Shown here: positions 43,501 through 51,150 of the stretch, piece by piece | How the letters are laid out: the number at the start of each line of letters is the position of its first letter | Position numbering within the stretch: the stretch's first letter is position 1 | Assembly: GCA_023388175.1 (NCBI GenBank) | Contig: JAEWGT010000011.1 | Span: 310,001 to 374,000 of the forward strand | DNA: 64,000 nucleotides | Direction of reading: 5' to 3' | Source: Pseudomonadota bacterium | GTDB lineage: Bacteria; Pseudomonadota; Alphaproteobacteria; Rhizobiales; Devosiaceae | Position numbers and translations under genes: made by a program | The notes under the pieces: model-generated | Told to the model about the DNA's origin: nothing | The model's input: the letters and a program-made list of their open reading frames with translations, nothing else | The model's database searches: none

Positions 43501-45104
43501 GATCCGAGCTCCTTGGTTGCGGGTGTGGCGGGAAGGGCGGCGATCACGAAATCATCGTCATCGTCGGGCTGGCCCTTGCTGGAGAAGATCTCGTCCTTCG
43601 GACCGGCCTTAATGACACGAACCATCAGGATGACCATGATCACCAGCAGCACCGTGTAGAGCAGCACGAAGAAGGTGAGCGACAGGATGAGATCAAGCAC
43701 CGTCAGGCTCGATGCCGCGTAGAAGGTGGGCAACACCCCTTCCACCACCCATGGCTGTCGCCCGAATTCGGCAATGAACCAGCCGCTTTCGATGGCGATC
43801 CAGGGCAGGGGCAGGGTGAACAGGCTGAACCAGAGCAGGGGCTTGTTGGTATCGATCCATCCGCGCGATGCCCGGTAGAACCACAGCGCGAAGAAGGCGA
43901 TGTAGAAGAAGCCCAGGCCCATCATGATCCGGAAGGTCCAGAACAGCGGCCAGACACCGGGCACCGTATCATTGGCGGCCATGACGATTTCTTCGTCCGT
44001 GGCATTCTCGATATCGACGCGGTAGCGCTTGAGCAGCAGTCCGTATCCAAGGTCCGGCCAGTATTCGTCGAACACGGCGCGGGCCTCCTGATTGGTGCCA
44101 TCGGCCCGGATTTCCTGCAGCGCGCTATAGGCCACGATGCCCGAGCGGATGCGGTCCTGGGCGCGCTCGACCAGCTCGTTGATGCCGGGCAGCTCCTCGG
44201 TGAACGAGCGGGTGGTGATCAAGCCGCCCACCCATGGCACCGAAATGTGGAAGCCGAGCTGGCCGTTCTCGCCGGGGAAGCCGATCAGCGTCCACGGTGC
44301 CGGGGCAGGCTCGGTCTCATACATGGCTTCGAGCGCCGCGATCTTCATGATCTGGTGTTCCGTGGCGACATAGCCACTTTCGTCACCCAGGACCACGACT
44401 GACAGCGCCGAGGCGAGGCCAAAGCTGGCCGCAACCACGGCCGAGCGCTTGGCGAGTTCGACATGCTTGCCCTTGACCAGGAACAGCGCCGAGATCGCCA
44501 GCACGAAGACGGCGCCGGTGAGATAGCCGGCACTGACCGTATGCACGAACTTGGCCTGCGCGACCGGATTGAAGATCACCGCCATGAAGTCGGTGATTTC
44601 CATGCGCATAGTATCGGGATTGAACTTGGCGCCGACCGGGTTCTGCATCCAGCCGTTGGCCACGAGAATCCAGAGCGCCGAGAAATTGGCACCGAGGGCC
44701 GTCAGCCAGGTGACGACCAGATGGCCGACCTTGCTCAATCGGTCCCAGCCGAAGAAGAACAGGCCAATGAAGGTCGCTTCGAGGAAGAAGGCCATCAGGC
44801 CCTCGATGGCGAGGGGAGCGCCGAAGATGTCGCCCACATAATGGCTGTAATAGCTCCAGTTCATGCCGAACTGGAATTCCATCACGATGCCCGTGGCCAC
44901 GCCCATGGCAAAATTGATGCCGAAAAGCGTACCCCAGAACAATGTGGCCTTCCGCCAGATCTGGCGGCCGGTCATCACATAGACGCTTTCCATAATGGCC
45001 ATCATGAAAGACAGCCCCAGCGTCAGGGGAACAAAGATAAAGTGATACATCGCGGTGGCGGCAAATTGCCATCGCGACAAGTCAACGACGAGCATATCAA
45101 TCAT
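43497..45104 (-). CDS. cydA: Cytochrome bd ubiquinol oxidase subunit I
   Basis: A 535-residue haem-carrying subunit of the high-affinity quinol oxidase used at low oxygen. The haem ligand His21 is in MYHFIFVPLTLGLS, the second His is in KFVHTVSAGYLTGAVF at about residue 190, and the Met ligand lies in the RIMMGLGFFYIA region. GRQPWVVEGVLPT, a CydA hallmark, is near residue 445. The length suggests a long Q-loop, as in Escherichia coli CydA. A perfect FNR box lies 81 nt upstream in the region shared with cydD, so oxygen limitation should induce it. Confidence 0.97.
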   Translation of the reverse strand: MIDMLVVDLSRWQFAATAMYHFIFVPLTLGLSFMMAIMESVYVMTGRQIWRKATLFWGTLFGINFAMGVATGIVMEFQFGMNWSYYSHYVGDIFGAPLAIEGLMAFFLEATFIGLFFFGWDRLSKVGHLVVTWLTALGANFSALWILVANGWMQNPVGAKFNPDTMRMEITDFMAVIFNPVAQAKFVHTVSAGYLTGAVFVLAISALFLVKGKHVELAKRSAVVAASFGLASALSVVVLGDESGYVATEHQIMKIAALEAMYETEPAPAPWTLIGFPGENGQLGFHISVPWVGGLITTRSFTEELPGINELVERAQDRIRSGIVAYSALQEIRADGTNQEARAVFDEYWPDLGYGLLLKRYRVDIENATDEEIVMAANDTVPGVWPLFWTFRIMMGLGFFYIAFFALWFYRASRGWIDTNKPLLWFSLFTLPLPWIAIESGWFIAEFGRQPWVVEGVLPTFYAASSLTVLDLILSLTFFVLLYTVLLVIMVILMVRVIKAGPKDEIFSSKGQPDDDDDFVIAALPATPATKELGS

Positions 45105-45184
45105 GGCATGTGGGCCTCGGTGTTTCGGCAGCCGGAGTCGGGCTACCCTTGTCCCCTCTTACGCCGCAGAGCGTGATCAACGCC

Positions 45185-45198
45185 TTGATTCAGATCAA
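45185..45198. promoter_or_regulatory. FNR/FixK box between cydA and cydD
   Basis: TTGATTCAGATCAA matches the FNR consensus TTGAT-N4-ATCAA exactly. It is centred about 88 nt before cydA and 44 nt before cydD, so a single dimer could serve both directions. For cydA, a class-II start near 45150 would be consistent. Confidence 0.9.
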
Positions 45199-45235
45199 GA
45201 CAGCGTGCCTGACCTGCCTTTAGGCTGTGCTGACG

Positions 45236-46978
45236 ATGGAAAGGACATCCCAAGAAGTGACAGAGAGCGACCGACAGGCCAGGAAAATGCTTGGCAGGCT
45301 GCAAATTCATGGCGGCATTGCGCTCTGGATCGCCTTTCTTGCGCCTCTGGCCGGTGGTGGCCTGCTGGTCTGGCAGGCCTGGACGCTGGCCGAAGTGCTG
45401 GGCCGCGCTATTGAAGGCGGCGAACCCGCATCGCTGCTTCTGCCGGGCGTTGCTCTGATTCTTGGCCTGCTTGTGGTCCGTGCCGTTCTCGGCGCGCTTG
45501 CAGAGCAGGCCGGCATCGTGGCCGCAGAATCGATCAAGCGCCGGCTTCGGCAGGCGCTATTCACCAATCTCCTTGCCCGCTCCCCGCGAGACGCCTCTGC
45601 CGCGCCTTCTGGCATCGCTGCCGCGGCAATCGTCGATCAGGTCGAGGCGCTGGATGGCTATTTCGCCCGCTATCTGCCCGCTGCCTTGCAGGCGGCTTTG
45701 CTGCCGTTGATCTTCGGCGCCATCATCCTGCCGCTCGACTGGGTGGCGGGCCTGTTGTTTCTGGTGACCGCACCGCTGATCCCGATCTTCATGGCGCTGG
45801 TCGGCTGGGGCGCGCAGGTGGCCACCGACCGGCAGGCCAGGGCACTGAGCCATCTTTCAGGCCGGTTCAGCGACCGCCTCAAGGGCTTGCTGACGCTCAA
45901 GCTGTTCGGACGCGAGGATGCGGAAACCGCCGGGATTGTCGAAGCCAGCGAGAAGCTGCGCAAGCGGACGCTCAAAGTGCTGAGCATTGCCTTCCTGTCT
46001 TCGGCGGTGCTCGAATTTTTCGCGGCGCTCGGCGTCGCCGGCATCGCGCTCTATGTCGGGCTGACCTTCATCGATTACCTGCACTTGCGCAGCAGCCCGT
46101 TGACGCTTCAGGTGGGCATGTTCCTGCTGCTGATGGCGCCGGAAATTTACAACCCCCTGCGCCTTCTGGCGTCGCACTATCACGACCGGGCAACAGCCAA
46201 GGCAGGCCTTGTCGAAATCGAACGCCAACTGGGCACGCTGCCGGCCGAGCCGCTGGCACTGGCCGATATTGCCCCGCATTCCGGGCCGGCCATCGGCGTG
46301 GCGCTGGCCGATCTGACCCTGCGCACACCAGATCGCATGCGGGCCGTGCTCGAAAAGGCCAGCCTCAAAATCGCGCCGGGCCAGCATGTCGCCATTCTTG
46401 GCGCCAGCGGCTCTGGCAAGTCCACCCTGCTCGAATCCATTGCCGGGCTGCGCGTGCCCGATAGCGGCATCAGCCTTGACGGCCGGCCACTGGCCGACTG
46501 GAGCGAGGCTGATCTGCGCAGCCGCATCTTCATCCTCACGCAGAAGCCGCGGCTGATCCATGCCAGTATTGCCGACAATATCGCCCTGGCCCGGCCGGAT
46601 GCGTCGCGCCGGGAGATCGAGCGCGCCGCCGAGCGGGCCTCGATCAGCCTTTTCGCGGCCGCTTTGCCCGAGGGCCTCGACACGATCATCGGCGAAGACG
46701 GTATCGGCCTTTCGGGCGGGCAGGCACAGCGCGTGGCGCTGGCCCGGCTGTTCCTGCGTGATGCCGGGCTGATCCTCCTCGACGAGCCAACGGCCCATCT
46801 CGACACCGAGCTTGAAGGCGAGATCATCGGCAATCTGCTCGACTATGCTGCCGGCCGCACGCTGATCATCGCCACCCATGCGCAAAGCGTAGCCAATCGC
46901 ATGGACAAGGCCTGGCGCATTGCCGGGAAAACTCTGGTGGAAGCCCCCAACCACCGCCGCGAAAGGGGTGTCGCATGA
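45236..46978 (+). CDS. cydD: Heterodimeric cysteine/glutathione exporter subunit CydD
   Basis: A 580-residue ABC exporter half that, with CydC, exports cysteine and glutathione to the periplasm and is required to assemble cytochrome bd. The N-terminal membrane domain (about residues 20-320) is followed by an ATPase domain with Walker A GASGSGKST at about residue 390, signature LSGGQAQRVALARLFL and LILLDEPTAHLD. The ATG at 45236 was preferred over the GTG at 45227 because TTAGG is better spaced. It overlaps cydC by 4 nt. Confidence 0.95.
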   Translation: MERTSQEVTESDRQARKMLGRLQIHGGIALWIAFLAPLAGGGLLVWQAWTLAEVLGRAIEGGEPASLLLPGVALILGLLVVRAVLGALAEQAGIVAAESIKRRLRQALFTNLLARSPRDASAAPSGIAAAAIVDQVEALDGYFARYLPAALQAALLPLIFGAIILPLDWVAGLLFLVTAPLIPIFMALVGWGAQVATDRQARALSHLSGRFSDRLKGLLTLKLFGREDAETAGIVEASEKLRKRTLKVLSIAFLSSAVLEFFAALGVAGIALYVGLTFIDYLHLRSSPLTLQVGMFLLLMAPEIYNPLRLLASHYHDRATAKAGLVEIERQLGTLPAEPLALADIAPHSGPAIGVALADLTLRTPDRMRAVLEKASLKIAPGQHVAILGASGSGKSTLLESIAGLRVPDSGISLDGRPLADWSEADLRSRIFILTQKPRLIHASIADNIALARPDASRREIERAAERASISLFAAALPEGLDTIIGEDGIGLSGGQAQRVALARLFLRDAGLILLDEPTAHLDTELEGEIIGNLLDYAAGRTLIIATHAQSVANRMDKAWRIAGKTLVEAPNHRRERGVA

Positions 46979-48627
46979 AAGCGCTCCTGTCCTTCTTTCC
47001 GCTGTTCCGGGACCATAAGGGCGCCTTCGGCCTGGCGCTGCTGCTGTCGTTGGTCACGCTCCTGGCCGGTGTCGCTCTGCTCGGCACGTCCGGCTGGTTC
47101 ATCACCGCCACGGCGCTGACGACGCTGGGCCTTGGCTTCAATCTCTTCGTGCCATCCTCGCTGGTGCGCGGCTTTTCCTTCATCCGCATTCTGGCGCGCT
47201 ATGGCGAGCGGCTCGTTGGCCACAATGCCACGCTGAAACTCCTCTCCAACCTGCGCGGCTGGCTGTTTGGCCGGCTGTTTCCGCGCCTGCCGCTGCCGGA
47301 CCGCTCGCTGCGCCATGGCGATCTCGTCAGCCGCCTGACCGCCGACGTGGATGCGCTCGACAATGCGTTTCTCGTGGCTATCGGCCCATGGGCGGCGGCG
47401 CTGCTGGTCGGCAGTGGCATGACCATATTGCTCGCTTTCCTGCTGCCCGGCGCGGCCATGATCTATGGCCCGGCGATGGCCGCGGCGGCCTTGATCGTGC
47501 CGCTCGGCCTGATCGGCCTCAGCCGCGCCGCCGGGCGGGCAAGCATCGAGGCCAATGCCGATATGCGCATGGCGGTGCTGGACGGTGCTGTCGGGCATGC
47601 CGATCTGACGGCCCTGGGTGCATTGGGCGCAGCATCGCGGCGCTTTGACGACGCCAGCGCCATTGCCGCACGGCTTCGGCAAAGGCTTGGCGCCTATACG
47701 TCGGGTGCGGCGGCATCGGTGCAAATTCTGGCAGGTTTGGCGCTGGCCGGCTCTCTCTGGGCCGGACTGGTGGCGATTGACAGCGATCAGGTCGATGGGC
47801 CGGTCATGGCCGGCCTGCTGCTGGCAATCCTTGGCAGCTTTGAAGTGACTGGAATGATCGTGCGCAGTGTGGGCAAGGCCAGTGCGGCCATTGCCGCCGC
47901 AGAACGGCTCAATGCGCTGGTGACGCTGGAGCCGCCCGTGAGCGAGCCATCACATCCCGTAGCGATCCCGCGCGATGCCGGCATTGCCTTCGATAATGTC
48001 AGCTTCGGCTATCCGGGCCTGCCGCCTGTATTGTCCGGCCTGTCGCTCGATATCGCACCCGGCGAGCGCATCGCCATCGTGGGGCCGAGCGGCTGTGGCA
48101 AGTCCACCTTGCTGCGCCTGCTGCTGCGACTGGCGGAGCCGCAGGCAGGCGTCATTCGTATCGGCAATTTGGCGCTGGACCGGTTCGGCACCAGGGATGT
48201 GCATGCCCATATGGCGCTGCTGAGCCAGGACAGCCCGGTCTTTATCGATACGATCCGCAACAACCTGCTGATCGGACGCGCCGAGGCCAGCGACGAAGAC
48301 CTGTGGGACGCACTGGGCAGGGCCCAGCTGGATGAACATGTGCGTCTGTTGCCCAAGGGACTGGACACGGTAGTGGGCGAGGCCGGACGGACACTGTCTG
48401 CTGGGCAGGCGCGCCGGCTCTGCCTGGCGCGGGCGCTGCTGAGCCAGGCGCCGGTCCTGTTGCTAGACGAGCCCACCGATGCGCTTGACCGCGACACCGA
48501 GCTGGCGTTTTTCCGCATACTCGCCGAGGCCGCCAAAGACCGTACCATTATCATGGTAACCCATGCCGCCATTCCGGACGGCACCGTGGATCGACTGCTG
48601 ACCATGCGGCATGGCCGCATAACCTAG
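46975..48627 (+). CDS. cydC: Heterodimeric cysteine/glutathione exporter subunit CydC
   Basis: A 550-residue partner of CydD. The membrane domain is typical (LLAGVALLGTSGWFITATAL at about residues 28-47, RYGERLVGHNATLKLLSNLR). The ATPase domain has Walker A GPSGCGKST at about residue 365, a variant signature LSAGQARRLCLARALL and VLLLDEPTDALD. The Ala in the signature is a known variation among CydC proteins. It ends the cydDC operon, with no convincing terminator seen directly after it. Confidence 0.95.
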   Translation: MKALLSFFPLFRDHKGAFGLALLLSLVTLLAGVALLGTSGWFITATALTTLGLGFNLFVPSSLVRGFSFIRILARYGERLVGHNATLKLLSNLRGWLFGRLFPRLPLPDRSLRHGDLVSRLTADVDALDNAFLVAIGPWAAALLVGSGMTILLAFLLPGAAMIYGPAMAAAALIVPLGLIGLSRAAGRASIEANADMRMAVLDGAVGHADLTALGALGAASRRFDDASAIAARLRQRLGAYTSGAAASVQILAGLALAGSLWAGLVAIDSDQVDGPVMAGLLLAILGSFEVTGMIVRSVGKASAAIAAAERLNALVTLEPPVSEPSHPVAIPRDAGIAFDNVSFGYPGLPPVLSGLSLDIAPGERIAIVGPSGCGKSTLLRLLLRLAEPQAGVIRIGNLALDRFGTRDVHAHMALLSQDSPVFIDTIRNNLLIGRAEASDEDLWDALGRAQLDEHVRLLPKGLDTVVGEAGRTLSAGQARRLCLARALLSQAPVLLLDEPTDALDRDTELAFFRILAEAAKDRTIIMVTHAAIPDGTVDRLLTMRHGRIT

Positions 48628-48649
48628 CTGCCGCACGCCTGCATGGCGG

Positions 48650-48665
48650 TTGACCGTTTGGTCAA
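48650..48665. promoter_or_regulatory. 16-bp palindrome downstream of cydC
   Basis: TTGACC-GTTT-GGTCAA is a perfect palindrome with 6-bp arms. It resembles, but is two bases longer than, an FNR box. It lies 24-39 nt after cydC and 237 nt before the DUF1127 gene. Function unknown; candidate operator of an upstream promoter. Confidence 0.4.
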
Positions 48666-48901
48666 AATTTCAAAACGCTGCGCCCGACAACGGCGCGGCG
48701 TCTATTTTCTATACTAATCAAATGGTTAGCATGGTGGCTTGATCGGCGCAGCTTGCCTTTCGGCGCGATCCCCTTCAACCCTTTATGAACCTTGTGCCTC
48801 TTTCGGATGCAATCAGTGCATAACGGATGTGCAGTTTGGCTACCTACTAATCACGATTGGAGTGGTCTAGATAAGGGTCATCAAAACGAAGGGGAATAAA
48901 A

Positions 48902-49048
48902 ATGAACATCGCCAAGAAACTTGCCGACTTTGCCCGTTACCAGCGCACCCTGCGTGAGCTGAACAGCCTCGACAACCGTCAGCTGCACGATCTGGGCATC
49001 ACCAAGGGCGACATCAAGTCGATCGCTCGCGGCACCTACGTCGCCTAA
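48902..49048 (+). CDS. DUF1127 microprotein
   Basis: A 48-residue basic protein, shorter than ordinary gene finders like to report. It translates as MNIAKKLADFARYQRTLREL followed by NSLDNRQLHDLGITKGDIKS and IARGTYVA. The Arg-rich helix, LxxLxDxQLxDLGI and GDI motif are diagnostic of DUF1127. Family members in Agrobacterium are RNA-binding regulators linked to phosphate and carbon metabolism, known there experimentally; the role here is not known. AAGGGGAATAAAA precedes the ATG. Codons are strongly biased (AAG, CTG, GGC, ATC), as in highly expressed genes. A terminator follows 30 nt later, so it is a single-gene transcript with a long 274-nt upstream region. Confidence 0.93.
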   Translation: MNIAKKLADFARYQRTLRELNSLDNRQLHDLGITKGDIKSIARGTYVA

Positions 49049-49077
49049 GCGACACCGACCTCCAAGTCGATCCGATG

Positions 49078-49102
49078 AAGGCGTCCACCAGGGCGCCTTT
49101 TG
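49078..49102 (+). terminator. Rho-independent terminator of the DUF1127 gene
   Basis: AAGGCG (49078-49083) pairs with CGCCTT (49094-49099), with further inner CC/GG pairing, and a T4 tract follows. Confidence 0.85.
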
Positions 49103-49120
49103 TCGTTTCCGGGGCCAGAC

Positions 49121-49594
49121 CTAACGGACCAGATCGGCAACGGTGCAGGCGAGAACCTTGACCAGATCATCGGGCCTGATCCTGATCTGCAAGCCGCGCT
49201 GGCCGCCATTGAGGAAAATCTCGTCGTATAGCGTTGCCAACTCGTCGAGGGCCGTGGGCACGGGCTTTCTTTGGCCCAGCGGACTGATGCCGCCCACCTT
49301 GTAGCCGGTGAGGCGCTCCGCATCGGCAGGCTTCATCATATGGGCCGACTTGCCACCCAGCGCCGCCGCCAGCTTTTTCATGTTCACTTCCTCGTCCGAG
49401 GGGACGATGGCGCAGACCGGCTTGCCGTCGAGTTCGGCCATCAGCGTCTTGAAAACTTCGGCCGGGGAAACACCCATGGCCTCGGCCGCCTGCAACCCGA
49501 CGCGCTCGGCATGGGGATCGTAGTCATACTGGGCCAATGTGAAGGCGATGCCGGCCTTGGTCAGCGCGGCGGTGGCGGGCGTGGTCTTGGACAT
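49121..49594 (-). CDS. ybaK: Cys-tRNA(Pro)/Cys-tRNA(Cys) deacylase, YbaK family
   Basis: A 157-residue trans-editing enzyme that hydrolyses mischarged Cys-tRNA(Pro). The YbaK/EbsC fold is indicated by the N-terminal TPATAALTKAGIAFTLAQYDYDP, VFKTLMAELDGKPVCAIVPSDEEVNMKKLAAALGGKSAHMM with the catalytic Lys in the VFKTL motif, and YKVGGISPLGQRKPVPTALDE near residue 105. It converges on the DUF1127 gene and is monocistronic. Confidence 0.95.
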   Translation of the reverse strand: MSKTTPATAALTKAGIAFTLAQYDYDPHAERVGLQAAEAMGVSPAEVFKTLMAELDGKPVCAIVPSDEEVNMKKLAAALGGKSAHMMKPADAERLTGYKVGGISPLGQRKPVPTALDELATLYDEIFLNGGQRGLQIRIRPDDLVKVLACTVADLVR

Positions 49595-49631
49595 GACTCT
49601 GTTCTACGCCACGCAAGGGAAAGCTCAAGAG

Positions 49632-49680
49632 CTACCCCACCATCCTCCCCCTGTCTGGGGGGAGGCCGGGTTGGGGTTCT
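49632..49680. repeat. Family-A palindromic element (half copy)
   Basis: CCTCCCCC (49644-49651) pairs with GGGGGAGG (49658-49665); the following GGTTGGGGTTCT is the outer arm seen in the full copies. It lies between ybaK and the end of rhaI. Confidence 0.7.
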
Positions 49681-49693
49681 GCTAACCTTTGGA

Positions 49694-50983
49694 TCAGACG
49701 ATGCCGCTTGAGCCCGCTTCGATTTCGGGACGGATTTCGGCGACCTTGGCGCGATAGCCGGCAGCGCGATAGGCGGCCAGCGGATCGATGGCGCCGCCCT
49801 GTTCCATGCGGGCCAGCGCCAGAACGGGCTCGACATCGGTGCGGAACGCCCTGCGCAGTTCCTGCGTGGCGGCCAGCGCGTCATTGCCCTCCTGCGCAGC
49901 CTTCAGGGCCTTGCGGTCCACCAGCAACGCTTGTGCATACGAGCGCTGCACATCGGCAGCCGACAGCATCAGCGACTCGATGGGGTCGGTGACATTATGG
50001 CTCTGGTCGAGCATGTGGGCGGGATGGAAAGCGGCGTCACGGCTTTCAATGTCCACCAGCTCGTTGAACACGAGGAACAGGCGGAACGGATCGATGGAGC
50101 CGGCGTCGAGATCGTCGTCGCCATATTTGCTGTCGTTGAAGTGGAAGCCGCCGAGCTTGCCGAACTGGGCCAGGCGGGAGACGATCATCTCGATATTCAC
50201 ATTGGGCGCATGGTGGCCGAGATCGACGAGGCAGAAGGCCTTGTCGCCCAGCTCCTTGGCGATCAGGTAATTGGTGCCCCAATCCTGCACGACCGTCGAA
50301 TAGAAGGCCGGCTCGTACATCTTGTGTTCGGTGAACAGGCGCCAGTCATCGGGCAGGGCGGCATAGATCGACTTCATGGAATCGAGATAATGCGCGAACT
50401 GATTGGCAAAATTGACCTGTCCGGGGAAATTGGAGCCATCGCCGATCCAGACCGTCAGGGCCTTGGAGCCGATGGTCTTGCCGATCTCGATACATTCGAG
50501 ATTATGCTCGATTGCCTGATCGCGCGTGCTCTTGTCGGCGGCCGAAAGCGAGCCGAACTTGTAGCTCTGCAACTGGCCCTTGGCGTCCGAGAACGTGTTG
50601 GAATTCATGGCGTCGAAGCCGAGATTGAAGCGGCTGGCCGCCTGCTTCAGCCGGTTCGGATCGGCCTTGTCCCACGGAATGTGGAGCGAAACGGTCTTTG
50701 TTGCCTGCGTCAGTTGGGCAATGACGGCGCAATCCTCGATCTTGTCGAAAATATCGCGCGGCTCGCCCTTGCCGGGAAAGCGGGCAAAGCGGGTGCCGCC
50801 CGTGCCGACGCCCCAAGAGGGAACGGCGACGGAAAAATTGGCCACCTTGGCCTTGATCTCGTCGATGGCGATGCCGCGCCGGTCAAGGCGCTCGCCTAGG
50901 GAGTCGTAATCAGTGCGCAGATCGGCGGAGAGTTTTGCGTTTTCCGCTTCGATGATGGTTGGGTCGATGATGTGTTCGGTCAT
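49694..50983 (-). CDS. rhaI: L-rhamnose isomerase (Pseudomonas stutzeri/rhizobial type)
   Basis: A 429-residue metal-dependent isomerase converting L-rhamnose to L-rhamnulose. The length and sequence fit the RhaI class first known from P. stutzeri and Rhizobium rather than enterobacterial RhaA. Metal-site regions are visible as LFTEHKMYEPAFYSTVVQDWG, LVDLGHHAPNVNIEMI and GGFHFNDSKYGDDDLDAGS. I chose the ATG at 50983, preceded by GGGAGAAAG; the open frame upstream (to 51052) is only the translated palindromic element. It is cotranscribed with rhaD on the minus strand. Confidence 0.95.
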   Translation of the reverse strand: MTEHIIDPTIIEAENAKLSADLRTDYDSLGERLDRRGIAIDEIKAKVANFSVAVPSWGVGTGGTRFARFPGKGEPRDIFDKIEDCAVIAQLTQATKTVSLHIPWDKADPNRLKQAASRFNLGFDAMNSNTFSDAKGQLQSYKFGSLSAADKSTRDQAIEHNLECIEIGKTIGSKALTVWIGDGSNFPGQVNFANQFAHYLDSMKSIYAALPDDWRLFTEHKMYEPAFYSTVVQDWGTNYLIAKELGDKAFCLVDLGHHAPNVNIEMIVSRLAQFGKLGGFHFNDSKYGDDDLDAGSIDPFRLFLVFNELVDIESRDAAFHPAHMLDQSHNVTDPIESLMLSAADVQRSYAQALLVDRKALKAAQEGNDALAATQELRRAFRTDVEPVLALARMEQGGAIDPLAAYRAAGYRAKVAEIRPEIEAGSSGIV

Positions 50984-51000
50984 GGCTTTCTCCCGAAGAT

Positions 51001-51133
51001 ACCCCTCATCCGCCCTTCGGGCCCCTTCTCCCGCAAGGGGAGAAGGGGGCACCGAGTTCGTTCACCCGCCGGCTTATCCCTCTCCCCTTGCGGGAGAGGG
51101 TGGATCGGCCACAGGCCGAGACGGGTGAGGGGT
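51001..51133. repeat. Large composite palindromic element, family B
   Basis: Outer arms ACCCCTCA/TGAGGGGT enclose hairpins CTTCTCCC-GCAA-GGGGAGAAG and CTCTCCCC-TTGC-GGGAGAG and a GGCCgagACGG segment. The copy at 63.4 kb has the same order and 14-bp perfect outer arms. It fills the gap between rhaD and rhaI. Confidence 0.88.
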
Positions 51134-51150
51134 TCCTTCTATCCCTCTAA

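Noticed and set aside
48650..48665. TTGACC-GTTT-GGTCAA considered as an FNR box
   Set aside because: It is 16 bp instead of 14 and has C/G where the consensus has T/A at the inner positions; kept only as an unassigned palindrome.
50984..51052. N-terminal extension of rhaI (PPSPLAGEG residues)
   Set aside because: It is the translated family-B repeat; the ATG at 50983 has a ribosome site and the family N-terminus.
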